Of a stretch of 64,000 bases of DNA, positions 17,496 through 26,568 are shown piece by piece. Numbering within the stretch: the stretch's first letter is position 1; every line of letters starts with the position of its first letter. Below the pieces are notes generated by a model. That model was given only the letters and a program-made list of their open reading frames with translations. It was not told the DNA's origin and did not search any database. Source of the stretch: Methylobacterium thuringiense (GTDB lineage: Bacteria; Pseudomonadota; Alphaproteobacteria; Rhizobiales; Beijerinckiaceae); contig NZ_BPRA01000025.1 in the NCBI RefSeq assembly GCF_022179645.1, positions 1-64,000 on the forward strand, written 5' to 3'. The position numbers were made by a program, and so were the translations under genes.

Positions 17496-18119
17496 GTGAT
17501 CGTCTACGGAACCGGTTATTCGCCCTTCGTCCGCAAAATCCTCGTCTCGCTGGCTGAAAAGGGCGTCTCTTACGAGCACGTGCCCAACATGTTCCACGCC
17601 CCAGATCCCGCCTTTCAGGCCGCAAGTCCGTTCGGCAAGATCCCGGCCATCGAAGACGCAGGCTTCACCCTATCCGACTCGTCCGCAATTCTTTGGTATC
17701 TGGAGCGCAAACATCCTTCGCCCGCCTTGCTGCCGACCGATGCCAAGGCCTTGGGTCGCGCCGTGTGGTTCGACAAGTTCGGCGACACCGAGCTTTTTTC
17801 AAAGCTGGTGGTGCCCTTCGTCGAGCGGGTCCTCAAGCCCAGTATGATGGGTAGACCGTGCGACGACTCGGCGGTGACGAGAGCGCTGGAGACGGATCTG
17901 CCCCCGCTGTTCGACTATCTGGAGAGCCAGATCGCCGGCCCGTTCCTGGTGGGGGATGCCTTCTCGATCGCCGATATCTCGGTGGTCACCGGATTCTACA
18001 ATTTCGGTCTCGCCGAGTGCTCGGTCGATGCGGGACGCTGGCCGAAGCTCGCAGCTTACGTCCAGGACTCCATGGCGCGCCCCTCATTCGTCGCAGCGAT
18101 CGAAGCGCGCAAGAGCTGA
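17496..18119 (+). CDS. Glutathione S-transferase family protein
   Basis: A 207-residue protein with the N-terminal thioredoxin-like domain (YGTGYSPFVRKILVSLAEKG) whose serine near position 8 may activate glutathione. It has the cis-proline segment GKIPAIED and the SDSSAILWYLE helix that binds the glutathione gamma-glutamyl group. An all-helical C-terminal domain follows, with the conserved capping segment FLVGDAFSIADISV. The start is GTG at 17496, supported by GGAGA upstream. Substrate is unknown; such proteins detoxify electrophiles or reduce disulfides. It stands alone between two leftward genes. Confidence 0.92.
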   Translation: MIVYGTGYSPFVRKILVSLAEKGVSYEHVPNMFHAPDPAFQAASPFGKIPAIEDAGFTLSDSSAILWYLERKHPSPALLPTDAKALGRAVWFDKFGDTELFSKLVVPFVERVLKPSMMGRPCDDSAVTRALETDLPPLFDYLESQIAGPFLVGDAFSIADISVVTGFYNFGLAECSVDAGRWPKLAAYVQDSMARPSFVAAIEARKS

Positions 18120-18295
18120 ACCGGCCGGAAGCTACACAGGACCGCATCTTGCGCGTCGCCTCACGGGGCGAGTGGCCGGCATTGGGACGGTGACGACCTC
18201 GTAGGATGGCGGAAGCGATCCTGCAGGCGGCGCCAAAAAGGTCGATGTGTCCGGGCGTCGTCAGGTCCCCGGGCGCATCACACATCCAAAGCCGA

Positions 18296-19177
18296 TCAGT
18301 GTGCCGCGAGGCTCGCCTGCGCCGTCGGCGTACCACCGGAGCGGCTCCAGCGGGTCGCCTCGATGATGTTGGTGCCGAGCGTGGTGCGCACGGAGATCCG
18401 CATCGGCAGCAGCACCCGCGCGCCCTCGACGGGGGCGAGCCAGACCGACATGTCGGTGTTGTCTTCCATGAACTTCACGCCGGGACGGTCCGGGCGGTGG
18501 CCGCCGATGGCGACGTAGCGCGCGTTGCAGACGAGGACCGGGCCGCTGTAGCCGGGCTTTTCGATCTGGCGGGTCTCGGCATAGCTCAGCACCACGTTGA
18601 AGCGGGTCGCGCCGTCGAAGACCGGCAGGGTGCGGTTGCAATTGGCCGGGTCGGCGAGGTCGCCGCGCCCTTGGGCCGGCATCAGCAGGGCGCTGGCCGG
18701 ATCGACGATGCCACGCTTGGCCGCGGCCGAGACTGGCACGCGGTCGCCCATGTCGACGAGGGGCGGGGTGATCTCGGCACGCGAGACGTTGCCGTTGGCA
18801 AGCGCCATGCGCACGGCGATGCCGGAATTCGAGGTGCGGGTCGCGATGGAGAAGGCGTTCGGCAGCGGCTTCTCGGAAAAGCTGCCGGCGGCGCGGGCCG
18901 AGCCCTGGCCGCCGGTCACGGCGCCGACGAGGCCGGTGAGCTGGGCCGAGACGTCCATGCGGTAGCGGCTGCCTTCGAAGGCGCCGGAGATCTGGGCCGT
19001 CCCGATCGGGAAGCCTGCGAGATTGACGCCGTAATCGACGACGACCGCGGCCCCGCCGGGGGGAGCCTTCGGCGCCCGCGGACGGGCTTCGGCCGCACTC
19101 CCGAGGCCGAGGGCCGCGAGGCCGAGCAAAGCTGCGGCCGAGATGAGGGGGGCGCGCAGGAAGGGCAGGGCGCACAT
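18296..19177 (-). CDS. Exported DUF3108-type protein
   Basis: A 293-residue protein with a long signal peptide (MCALPFLRAPLISAAALLGL..., cleavage near SAAEA). The mature beta-rich domain begins VVVDYGVNLAGFPIGTAQI, the usual opening of DUF3108 proteins, and contains CNRTLPVFDGATRFNVVLSY. These are thought to be periplasmic or envelope-associated beta-barrel-like lipid-binding folds, but no function is established. The ATG at 19177 was preferred to one at 19261 because it directly precedes the hydrophobic core of the signal peptide. It is isolated, and the AT-rich gap upstream is shared with the divergent DUF2735-like gene. Confidence 0.85.
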   Translation of the reverse strand: MCALPFLRAPLISAAALLGLAALGLGSAAEARPRAPKAPPGGAAVVVDYGVNLAGFPIGTAQISGAFEGSRYRMDVSAQLTGLVGAVTGGQGSARAAGSFSEKPLPNAFSIATRTSNSGIAVRMALANGNVSRAEITPPLVDMGDRVPVSAAAKRGIVDPASALLMPAQGRGDLADPANCNRTLPVFDGATRFNVVLSYAETRQIEKPGYSGPVLVCNARYVAIGGHRPDRPGVKFMEDNTDMSVWLAPVEGARVLLPMRISVRTTLGTNIIEATRWSRSGGTPTAQASLAAH

Positions 19178-19539
19178 GGTCACGGCTGGGATGTCCTCAG
19201 AACGGCGCCCGATCGACGCCGGCACCGCACGCGTCATTACGGTTCCATCGTCCAACCTCATGGTTAACAGACGGTTCTTCGTCGGGAAGTCGCCGACAGG
19301 TCACACCCGGTGAATGCGTACCGGCTCGGCCGCCAGCGTCACCCGGCCCCTGGCGGCCGCTGAATGATTTCGGAACTGTTGCTGCAGTTGCTCACGAATG
19401 GACTGAAATTCATCATGCTCATAATGAAAGCATTCGCGGCTTTTCATCGTGATGATCATGTTAGAGACTTGAATCGTCTGGTAGACAGACCGAATTGCCA
19501 AACAGGTAACGGCAGGATCACGAAAGCAGAGGCGATCCG
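19178..19539. other. AT-rich 362-base divergent intergenic region
   Basis: The stretch 19360-19540 is clearly less GC-rich than the surroundings and should contain the promoter of the DUF2735-like gene. A perfect palindrome is annotated within it. Two short frames (leftward 19301-19501, rightward 19364-19549) have no ribosome binding site or family resemblance and are not called. Confidence 0.45.
19476..19490. promoter_or_regulatory. Palindrome GTCTG-N5-CAGAC upstream of the DUF2735-like gene
   Basis: A perfect 5-bp inverted repeat with a 5-base spacer, about 50 bases before the ATG at 19540, sits in the AT-rich promoter region. It could be a repressor operator; the factor is unknown. Confidence 0.35.
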
Positions 19540-19734
19540 ATGTCTATGAGCAGCCACCAGGAGTCGGCGCGGATCTATCAGTTCGTGCCCAAGGCGCGCA
19601 TGAACCCGCCGGCTCTGCGCGATCGGACGGCGCCCGTGATCGAGCTCATGCCGCCGCGTCTGCCGCTCTGCGAATTCGGGAGCGGCTCCTATCATGAGGC
19701 CGCGATCCAGGAAGACCGCTCCCGCAAGCCGTGA
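19540..19734 (+). CDS. DUF2735-like small protein
   Basis: A 64-residue soluble protein. Its opening SHQESARIYQFVPKAR and its near-terminal YHEAAIQE closely resemble the two conserved ends of DUF2735, a family of short proteins largely confined to Hyphomicrobiales. The function is unknown. GAGGCG lies eight bases before the ATG. The upstream region is AT-rich and carries a palindrome, suggesting regulated expression. It is convergent with the acyl-CoA dehydrogenase gene, whose stop lies 25 bases beyond. Assignment is from recalled motif resemblance, not a search. Confidence 0.75.
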   Translation: MSMSSHQESARIYQFVPKARMNPPALRDRTAPVIELMPPRLPLCEFGSGSYHEAAIQEDRSRKP

Positions 19735-19759
19735 GGGTACGGCTGCGGGGCAGGGCGGC

Positions 19760-20986
19760 TCATGCCTTCGGCAGCATCCGGTCGCTGATGATCCGGCGTT
19801 GGATCTCGCTGGTGCCCTCAAAGATCGTGGTCAGCCGCGCGTCGCGCCAGTAGCGCTCGACGCGCCGTTCGGTAGTGTAGCCGTTGCCGCCATGCAGCTG
19901 CATGGCTTGGTTGGTGACCTTCACCGCCATCTCGGTGGCGAGCAGCTTCACCATGGCGCATCCGCTCTCGGCCGGCTCGCCCTCGTCGAGGAGATGCGCA
20001 GCCTGCTGCCAGAAGGCGCGGGCCTGAGTGACCTCTGCCGCCATGTCGGCCAGCGCGAAGCGCAACGCCTGGAATTCGCCGATCGGGTGGCCGAACTGCT
20101 CGCGCTCCTGCAGGTAGGCCTGCGTGTCCTCGACCGCGGCGCGCGCCACGGCCACTGCCCGCGCGGCCGTGTGGACGCGGGCGATGTTGAGGCCGCGCTG
20201 GACCGAGGCGAAGCCGCCGGAATCCGCATCTGCACCCTCGTCACCGTAGAGGCCGGTCAAGCGGTCGCTCTCGGGCACGCGCACGCCGTCAAGCTCCAGC
20301 TCGAAGGTGAGGAAGCCGTGATAGCCGATCTTGTCGATCACCGTGCCGGTGACGCCGTCGGGAAACGTGCCCGGCTTCTTGATGACGAGGAACGGCTCCA
20401 GTCCGGCCGAACGCGGTTCGCCCTCCTTCGGCTCGCGCGTGCGGGCCAGCACTTCGATGAAGTCGGCGGCCTTGGCGAAGCCGGCCCAGCGCTTGGTGCC
20501 GGTGAGCACCCAGTCGTCGCCCTCGCGAACGGCGCGGGTGCGCACGCCCGCGAGATCCGATCCAGCGCTGGGCTCGGAGAGCGAGATGCTGCCGATCCAT
20601 TCCCCGCGGGCGGACTTGCGCAGCAGCTCGCGCTTGCGGTCGTCATCGAGGGTCTGGGTGCCGAGGCCCTGGCCGCGGGCCAGGATGCTCCCGACGGAGA
20701 GCCAAGCGCGCGAGAGTTCTTCCGAGATCAGGCAGTACTCGAAGACGCCGAGACCCATGCCGCCGTACTCGGCGGGGATGGTGATGCCGAACCAGCCCTT
20801 CTCCGCCATGGCGTCGATCAGGGAGCGCGGCATCTCCGCCTTCTGCGGGTCGAGCTCGTCGGCGATCGGCATGACCACGTCGCGGGCGAAGGCGCGGGCC
20901 TCGCGCTGCAGTCGTACGCGGGTCTCGGTCTTCCAGGGCGAGAGCAGTTCCGGCGGCCGTGGCTGATGGCGGTCCTGCTTCGGCAT
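19760..20986 (-). CDS. Acyl-CoA dehydrogenase family protein
   Basis: A 408-residue FAD-dependent enzyme that would oxidise an acyl-CoA to the 2-enoyl-CoA and pass electrons to ETF. The N-terminal helical domain precedes the FAD/substrate signature (WIGSISLSEPSAGSDLAGVRT). The C-terminal helical domain contains QLHGGNGYTTERRVERYWRDAR and the end motif TTIFEGTSEIQRRII, in which the Glu of FEGTSE is the expected catalytic base. The start was placed at ATG 20986, since the sequence before it does not fit the family. Chain-length preference cannot be told. It stands alone between the DUF2735-like gene and the PTS operon; the nearest upstream gene, HPr, is co-oriented, so readthrough is possible. 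Confidence 0.93.
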   Translation of the reverse strand: MPKQDRHQPRPPELLSPWKTETRVRLQREARAFARDVVMPIADELDPQKAEMPRSLIDAMAEKGWFGITIPAEYGGMGLGVFEYCLISEELSRAWLSVGSILARGQGLGTQTLDDDRKRELLRKSARGEWIGSISLSEPSAGSDLAGVRTRAVREGDDWVLTGTKRWAGFAKAADFIEVLARTREPKEGEPRSAGLEPFLVIKKPGTFPDGVTGTVIDKIGYHGFLTFELELDGVRVPESDRLTGLYGDEGADADSGGFASVQRGLNIARVHTAARAVAVARAAVEDTQAYLQEREQFGHPIGEFQALRFALADMAAEVTQARAFWQQAAHLLDEGEPAESGCAMVKLLATEMAVKVTNQAMQLHGGNGYTTERRVERYWRDARLTTIFEGTSEIQRRIISDRMLPKA

Positions 20987-21141
20987 GGAGGCTCCCGACT
21001 GCGTGGCGTTCCGGGTGGAGGCCGCGCCGGCAAGCGAGACCATGCCGACCAACCTAGTGCTGAGGCACCGCATCGCCCACGGGCAAGCTACCGCAATCTC
21101 CCGGTTTCGATCGCGGAAGCCTGGACATCGCCGATAAAAAA

Positions 21142-21462
21142 CTACTCGTCTTCGCCGAAGCGGTTGGCGAGCAGCTCCTCGATCGCATCGAGCGCCGCCC
21201 CGGCATCGTCGCCGACCGCCGTGACGAAGATCGCCGTGCCCTGGGCTGCGCCGAGCGTCAGCAGGCCCATGATCGAGCGGCCGCCGACCGTCTCGCCGGC
21301 CCGCGTCACGGTGACGAGCGCCGAGAAGCGTTCGACCGTCTGCACGAATTTCGCCGAGGCACGGGCATGAAGGCCGCGCCGGTTGATGATCGGCAGCGTG
21401 CGCAGCAGCCCGCCCTCGGGGACCTCCGGCGCGGCGTCGTCTGTCTCGAAACTCTCGCTCAT
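21142..21462 (-). CDS. ptsH: HPr-type phosphocarrier of the PTS-Ntr
   Basis: A 106-residue phosphocarrier. The active-site histidine is in RGLHARASAKF (H32), and the regulatory serine region is GGRSIMGLLTLGA (S63), the site phosphorylated by HPr kinase. An N-terminal extension of about 20 acidic residues precedes the HPr fold. In Alphaproteobacteria this protein receives phosphate from enzyme I-Ntr and passes it to regulatory EIIA proteins rather than to sugar permeases. It is the last gene of the chvI-chvG-hprK-EIIA-HPr block, and a dispersed repeat lies between it and EIIA. Enzyme I is not in this window. Confidence 0.94.
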   Translation of the reverse strand: MSESFETDDAAPEVPEGGLLRTLPIINRRGLHARASAKFVQTVERFSALVTVTRAGETVGGRSIMGLLTLGAAQGTAIFVTAVGDDAGAALDAIEELLANRFGEDE

Positions 21463-21479
21463 CGGCGCGGCGTCGTCCC

Positions 21480-21580
21480 TAGAGCGCTTTCCGACCAAGT
21501 GGATACCGGTCGGTCGAAAGAAAGCGCGGCAAAAAAAAGTCTTAGAGACGCCGAGCCGACGCAATCGGATCGAATACGGC
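21480..21580 (+). repeat. Dispersed repeat family 1, copy 2
   Basis: Aligns without gaps over 101 bases to 8550-8650. Here the first half forms a hairpin: GCGCTTTC (21484 on) can pair with GAAAGCGC (about 21520-21527), with inner arms CGACC and GGTCG. It lies within the 277-base gap between the EIIA and HPr genes, starting 17 bases upstream of the HPr ATG, and so could affect transcript stability or HPr expression. Confidence 0.8.
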
Positions 21581-21739
21581 TCTGGCATACGGTCGTGCCG
21601 CTGACCGGCATCGGCTGAGCCGGCCTCGTGCGAACGGGACGGCGCCACGGCAGATAGGGCGGTCAAGCTGAACGGCGACCGACGGGACCGAGTCTGCAAT
21701 CGACAAAGCCGGGTCGGCCGCAGCCTGCGCCTGTCGCGA

Positions 21740-22141
21740 TTATTTGCCGGCCAGCACGCGCGAGGCGACGTTGATGTACTTCCGGCCCGCTTCCTGGGCG
21801 TGGAGCACGGCGTCGCCGAGGCTCTCCTCGTCGCGGACGCTGGCAAGCTTGATCAGCATCGGCAGGTTGATTCCGGCGACCACCTCGACCTGGCCGCCGT
21901 TCATACACGACAAGGCGAGGTTGGAGGGCGTGCCGCCGAACATGTCGGTGAGCACGACGACGCCCGATCCGGTGTTCACCCGGCCGACCGCCGACATGAT
22001 GTCGCGGCGACGGAGCTCCATGTCGTCCTCGGGCCCGATCGTGATCGTCTCGATCTGCTGCTGAGGACCGACCACATGCTCGAGTGCGGCCTTGAACTCG
22101 GTCGCGAGCAGGCCGTGGGTGACAAGCACCATACCAATCAT
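21740..22141 (-). CDS. PTS EIIA component, mannose-type (ManX-like)
   Basis: A 133-residue EIIA-Man domain protein. The phosphoacceptor histidine is in MIGMVLVTHG (H9), and the family's GGTPSNLAL motif is present (DMFGGTPSNLALSC). In Alphaproteobacteria this stand-alone EIIA has no cognate sugar permease and acts as a regulatory end of the PTS-Ntr. The ATG at 22141 begins the domain; a longer frame to 22234 adds non-family residues. It follows hprK by 125 bases on the same strand. Confidence 0.93.
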   Translation of the reverse strand: MIGMVLVTHGLLATEFKAALEHVVGPQQQIETITIGPEDDMELRRRDIMSAVGRVNTGSGVVVLTDMFGGTPSNLALSCMNGGQVEVVAGINLPMLIKLASVRDEESLGDAVLHAQEAGRKYINVASRVLAGK

Positions 22142-22266
22142 GGAAGCGCTTTCCGACACCGTCAGAGCGGAGCCGTCAGGTTGTGCAGCGCAAGGTATAG
22201 CGCAAGACATTCGCGACGATTTGCTCATTCTCACGCCATCAACATGACATGGCGGCGATGCCGACG

Positions 22267-22782
22267 CTACACGTCGCAGTGTTCTGCCGCCAACAGAGCG
22301 GCCGAGTGCGTCCGCGAAGACACGATCCCGTCTTGCCGCACTGCGGCGAGCGCCTGTCGAATCACGTATGCGCGAGGTTGACGGGGTTCAAGAACGAGTC
22401 GCGGCAGTGCGACGCCGAGAATCAGTGTCGGATCGGGCCGTCCGGGGGGCAGGCGCGGGGCCTCCGCGACGAGATCGACGACGAGGCGAATCACGGCCGC
22501 CTGCGCGACGTTCACGAGCCGCCGGATGCCGAGCCCCCGGATCTCGATGAGCGCTGCAACCTCCGGATGTCCGCGGGCGACGATCCGGCCGTGGCGCAGG
22601 GACAGGAGGACCCGGTCGTCGCCGACGAGGCGGCCATGGCTGCCGGTCGTGTCGGCATGGTCCAGCAATTCGAGGCAGAGCGTGGACTTGCCGGACCCGG
22701 CGGGTCCGCGGATCAGGATTCCATGCTCGCCGAGGAGGAGGCAGGTCGCGTGGCAGCCGGTGTCGCCACCTGCCGCGCTCAC
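22267..22782 (-). CDS. hprK: HPr kinase/phosphorylase, short alphaproteobacterial form
   Basis: A 171-residue enzyme that phosphorylates and dephosphorylates HPr on serine. Walker A is GPAGSGKS (26-33), followed by GRLVGDDRVLL, which carries the acidic residue pair of the family. It lacks the N-terminal domain of Gram-positive HprK, as is normal in Alphaproteobacteria, and is also short at its C-terminus. Its GTG start overlaps the chvG stop as GTGA, indicating translational coupling to the sensor kinase. This coupling suggests that envelope-stress sensing and carbon/nitrogen PTS signalling are expressed together. Confidence 0.93.
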   Translation of the reverse strand: MSAAGGDTGCHATCLLLGEHGILIRGPAGSGKSTLCLELLDHADTTGSHGRLVGDDRVLLSLRHGRIVARGHPEVAALIEIRGLGIRRLVNVAQAAVIRLVVDLVAEAPRLPPGRPDPTLILGVALPRLVLEPRQPRAYVIRQALAAVRQDGIVSSRTHSAALLAAEHCDV

Positions 22783-24653
22783 GCCGCCTTCTCGTCGGTG
22801 CCGAACAGGTCGGCGCGCGTGGCGGGCGGCAGGCGTACGATGAAGCGCGCGCCCCGGATCGTCGGCTCGCCGTCCTCGTCTGCGGGGCCCGGCCGGTTCT
22901 CGGCGCGGATGCTGCCGCGATGGGCCTGGATGATCTGGCGCGAGATCGAGAGCCCGAGGCCGGAATTCTGGCCGAAGCCCTGTTCGGGGCGGTCGGTGTA
23001 GAAGCGCTCGAAGATGCGCTCCAACGCGTGCTCGGGAATGCCCGGCCCCTCGTCCTCGACGATGAACTCGATCTCCTTGGCCGAGCGCCGCAGCGCCAGC
23101 CGCACCTTCGCGCCCGGCGGCGAGAACGAGCGGGCGTTGTCGAGGAGATTGTTCACGACCTGACCAAGCCGGCTGTCGTGCCCGATGATGCGGAACGGAT
23201 CCTCGAGCTCGCCCGGTGGTGATTCCAGATCGAACTTGATGACCGCCGCATTGGAGCGGCGTCGCTCGTTCGCCACGGAGACCACGGTGGTCAGAAGCTT
23301 TTTCAGGTCGACGCGGCGCGCCTCGGCGCGGCCGAGCTCGGCGTCGAGGCGCGAGGCATCGGAAATGTCGCTGATCAGCCGGTCCAGGCGCTTCACGTCG
23401 TGCTGGATGATCTCGAGAAGGCGACCGCGCGATTCCTCGGTTCTGGCGAGCGGCAGCGTCTCGACGGCGCTGCGCAGCGAAGTCAGCGGGTTCTTCAGCT
23501 CGTGGCTGACGTCGGCGGCAAAACTCTCGATGGCGTCGATGCGGCGGTACAGCGCCTGGGTCATCTCGCGGAGCGTTCCGGAGAGATGGCCGATCTCGTC
23601 GGTACGGCTGGTGAAGTCCGGGATCTCCTGGCGCGACTTGATGCCCATGCGCACTTTCTCGGCAGCATCCGCGAGGCGGCGCACCGGGCCGGCGATGGCG
23701 CCGGCGAGCAGGATCGAGAGCACCAGCATCACCGCGGCGGCGACGAGGAACACCTGAAGCAGGCCGAAGCGCTCGGAGGCGATGACTCGGTCGATGTCGT
23801 CGCCCTGGGTCGAGACCATCAGGGCGCCGCGCACGCCGCCGGTGCGCTGGATCGGCACGGCCACCGAGACCACGGTCTCGCCGGAGGCATTGCGGCGCAC
23901 GATGGTGCCGCGCGAGCCCGACAGGGCCGCCTCGACCTCCTTGAGGCTCTTGCCGTTCTGCGGGCCAACCTCGTCGGCGCCCGTGCGGTCGCCGAGCATC
24001 AGGCCGAGAACGCGGATCTGGACGAAATCCCAGGCCTGTTCGAGGAAGTTGCGCTTGCGGCGCGGCAGCGGCTCGGGCCGTGCTCCGTCGCCGCGTGTTG
24101 ACAGGGAGCGGGTGTCGAAGAGCAGGCCGCCTTCCTGGTCGTAGACCCTTGCGCGATGCCCGGTCGGCGTCACCAGGCGCCGCAGCAGCGGCGCGACCTT
24201 TTCCGGGTTCAACGAAAAGCTGAGCGTCGAGGGATCGTCGTCGTCCTTGCCCTCGCCGGCCTGCAGTTGCAGCAGGCGGTCGGGGTCGACCTGGATCGCG
24301 TCGCTACCGACGGAGGCCTGTGCGGCGATGGCGCCGGCGATGATCTCGCCCTGCACGAGCAGGCTCTGCACCCGCGCCTGGATCAGCCCCTGCCGGAACT
24401 GGTTCAGGTAGAGGAAGCCGAACAGCAGAACGATCAGCCCGACGAGGTTCAGCACGACGATGCGCCGCGTCAGGCTCGACGAGGCGCGCTGGCCGATGCC
24501 GTTCCAGAGGTCGCTCAGCCAGTTCAGCGGCGGCTGCCGGAACAGGGCCGCAAGCTTGGCCGATAGGCCGGCCCGGGCTTCGGGGGACGCTGGGTTGCGA
24601 AAGAAGGGTGCGAGCATCGCGCTGAGGCGGTCCGACTTCGACTGTGCTCTCAC
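22779..24653 (-). CDS. chvG: ChvG/ExoS-type sensor histidine kinase
   Basis: A 624-residue inner-membrane kinase. A cytoplasmic N-terminus precedes the first membrane helix (about 66-84). A periplasmic stimulus-sensing domain (about 85-297) is followed by a second helix (about 298-322) and a HAMP domain. The phosphoacceptor is H384 in [12 protein letters not shown]. The ATP-binding domain has the N box NNLLDNA, G1 DEGPGIPE and G2 GLGLSIS. In agrobacteria and rhizobia ChvG responds to acidity and envelope stress and is inhibited by periplasmic ExoR; no exoR is seen here. The GTG start overlaps the chvI stop as GTGA. The pairing with chvI and hprK supports the name. Confidence 0.95.
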   Translation of the reverse strand: MRAQSKSDRLSAMLAPFFRNPASPEARAGLSAKLAALFRQPPLNWLSDLWNGIGQRASSSLTRRIVVLNLVGLIVLLFGFLYLNQFRQGLIQARVQSLLVQGEIIAGAIAAQASVGSDAIQVDPDRLLQLQAGEGKDDDDPSTLSFSLNPEKVAPLLRRLVTPTGHRARVYDQEGGLLFDTRSLSTRGDGARPEPLPRRKRNFLEQAWDFVQIRVLGLMLGDRTGADEVGPQNGKSLKEVEAALSGSRGTIVRRNASGETVVSVAVPIQRTGGVRGALMVSTQGDDIDRVIASERFGLLQVFLVAAAVMLVLSILLAGAIAGPVRRLADAAEKVRMGIKSRQEIPDFTSRTDEIGHLSGTLREMTQALYRRIDAIESFAADVSHELKNPLTSLRSAVETLPLARTEESRGRLLEIIQHDVKRLDRLISDISDASRLDAELGRAEARRVDLKKLLTTVVSVANERRRSNAAVIKFDLESPPGELEDPFRIIGHDSRLGQVVNNLLDNARSFSPPGAKVRLALRRSAKEIEFIVEDEGPGIPEHALERIFERFYTDRPEQGFGQNSGLGLSISRQIIQAHRGSIRAENRPGPADEDGEPTIRGARFIVRLPPATRADLFGTDEKAA

Positions 24654-25360
24654 GATTCCTTGAAGCGGTAGCCCACGCCGTAGAGCGTCTCGATCATCTC
24701 GAAGTTGGTATCGGTCACCTTGAACTTCTTGCGCAGCCGCTTGATGTGGCTGTCGATGGTGCGGTCGTCGACATAGACTTGGTCGTCGTAGGCCGCATCC
24801 ATCAGGGCGTTGCGGCTCTTCACGACGCCGGGACGCTGGGCGAGCGACTGCAGGATCAGGAACTCGGTGACGGTGAGCGTGACCGGCTCGCCCTTCCAGG
24901 TGCAGGTGTGACGCTCGGGATCCATCATCAGCAGGCCACGCTCGAGCGACCGGGCGGCGGCGTCAGCCTCATTCTTGGCGGCGTTGGCCGGGTCCTTCGG
25001 GGCGAAGCGGCGCAGCACCGCCTTCACTCGCTCGACCAGGAGGCGCTGCGAGAACGGCTTATGGATGAAGTCGTCGGCGCCCATCTTGAGGCCGAACAGC
25101 TCGTCGATCTCTTCGTCCTTCGAGGTGAGGAAGATCACCGGAAGGTCGGATTTCTGCCGCAGGCGCCTGAGAAGCTCCATCCCATCCATGCGCGGCATCT
25201 TGATGTCGAAGATCGCGAGGTCGGGCGGGGAATGCTTCAGACCGTCCAGCGCCGAGGCGCCGTCGGTGTAGGTCTGGATGCGGTAGCCTTCGGTCTCGAG
25301 GGCGATCGAGACCGAAGTCAGGATGTTCCGGTCGTCGTCGACGAGGGCGATGGTCGGCAT
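24650..25360 (-). CDS. chvI: ChvI-type response regulator (OmpR family)
   Basis: A 236-residue regulator. The receiver domain has the acidic pocket VDDD and phosphoacceptor D52 ([13 protein letters not shown]), plus the conserved KPF. The C-terminal winged helix (about 140-236; [46 protein letters not shown]) is of OmpR type. It is the first gene of the operon and overlaps chvG. In relatives ChvI controls envelope, exopolysaccharide, motility and acid-response genes. The 290-base gap to the divergent HugZ-like gene should contain its promoter. Confidence 0.95.
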   Translation of the reverse strand: MPTIALVDDDRNILTSVSIALETEGYRIQTYTDGASALDGLKHSPPDLAIFDIKMPRMDGMELLRRLRQKSDLPVIFLTSKDEEIDELFGLKMGADDFIHKPFSQRLLVERVKAVLRRFAPKDPANAAKNEADAAARSLERGLLMMDPERHTCTWKGEPVTLTVTEFLILQSLAQRPGVVKSRNALMDAAYDDQVYVDDRTIDSHIKRLRKKFKVTDTNFEMIETLYGVGYRFKES

Positions 25361-25651
25361 GCGCTTTCCCTGACTAGTCGGCGCGTCGGCGGTCGATCGT
25401 AAAAGAGAGCCGCCCCGGCGCCGGTCCTGTTGAACAGGCTGGCCATGACGCGATGACGGCCCGCTTCGGGGGCAGGTCCGGATCGCGTAACAGAGTCAGG
25501 TCCTTTACGACCATCGTCGGGAAAAAGCGAGCGTCCGTCATAGCTTGGCCGTATCGGTCCGTGTCCGCGGCGACCCGTCCTCGTGCCGCACCGCTCATCC
25601 GCGCTATGCTCCCGTCCCAATCCGGCGCCGCGCCGGGCAGGAGGGACATCG

Positions 25652-26482
25652 ATGTCGGAGAACGGGTCGTCGAACCAAGTCGCTGAGCCGACTGGCGCTT
25701 CTCAGCCGCGGCCGCAAGCCCGGCCGCTGCCCGCCGCCGAGGCAGGCTTCGACGCGATCGGCCTCGGCCGGCATCTGCTGCGCACCATCCGATCGGGAGC
25801 GCTCGCCACCCTCGATCCGGCGGATGGCATCCCGTTCGCCTCCCTCGTCACCATCGCCACCGACGTCGACGGCACACCGCTGATGCTGCTGTCGCGGCTC
25901 TCGGCGCATACGCGCAACCTGATGGCCGATCCGCGCGCCTCGCTGCTGTTCTCGGCCGGCGGCAAGGGCGATCCGCTCGCCCATCCGCGCATCACCGTCA
26001 CCGGGCGCGCGACCCGGACCGAGGAGCCGCGGGTGCGCGAGCGCTTCATCAGTCGTCATCCGAAGGCGAAGCTGTATGCCGACTTCCCCGATTTCGGCTT
26101 CTTCGCCCTGGAGCCGATCGCCGGCCATCTCAACGGCGGCTTCGCCAAGGCCGCGACCCTGACGCCGTCGGACCTCTTGCTCGACCTGTCGCAGGCTGAG
26201 GCGATCGTCGCGGGCGAACGCGGTGCCGTCGAGCACATGAATGTCGACCATGCCGACGCGCTGGAACTCTATGCCAAGGGGGCCGGAGGCGAGGGCGGCG
26301 GCTGGCGCCTGAGCGGTCTCGACCCCGAGGGCATGGACCTCCTGGCCGGCGACCGCACGGCGCGGGTGCTCTATCCGAGCCCGGTCTCCGACATGGGCGG
26401 CCTGCGCAAGAGCCTCGTCACGATGGCCCATGCGGCACGGGCCGGTGGCGAGAGCGTATCGGAGCCGGCGGCAAGTTCCTGA
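25652..26482 (+). CDS. HugZ-like / pyridoxamine 5'-phosphate oxidase-fold protein with DUF2470 domain
   Basis: A 276-residue protein. The N-terminal split-barrel FMN-binding-type domain (about 40-180; GALATLDPADGIPFASLVTIA, SRLSAHTRNL) is followed by a C-terminal DUF2470-like domain (EAIVAGERGAVEHMNVDHADALELYA). This architecture is that of HugZ/HutZ-like proteins, linked to heme use or heme degradation, and of related plant proteins. The His pair HMNVDH in the second domain is the feature associated with heme in relatives. The ATG at 25652 has AGGAGGG about eight bases upstream. No heme uptake genes are adjacent, so the role is inferred from family only. Confidence 0.85.
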   Translation: MSENGSSNQVAEPTGASQPRPQARPLPAAEAGFDAIGLGRHLLRTIRSGALATLDPADGIPFASLVTIATDVDGTPLMLLSRLSAHTRNLMADPRASLLFSAGGKGDPLAHPRITVTGRATRTEEPRVRERFISRHPKAKLYADFPDFGFFALEPIAGHLNGGFAKAATLTPSDLLLDLSQAEAIVAGERGAVEHMNVDHADALELYAKGAGGEGGGWRLSGLDPEGMDLLAGDRTARVLYPSPVSDMGGLRKSLVTMAHAARAGGESVSEPAASS

Positions 26483-26568
26483 CGGCGGTGAGGAAAATCC
26501 GCGCGACGCCGGTCCGGTCAACCGTCTGGCAACCATTGATGGTCTAGTTCTCGACCGTATCGGAACGC

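Noticed and set aside
19301-19501. Leftward 66-codon frame in the DUF2735-like promoter region
   Set aside because: Needs a TTG start, has no ribosome binding site, and its AT-rich half coincides with the promoter region; composition changes abruptly.
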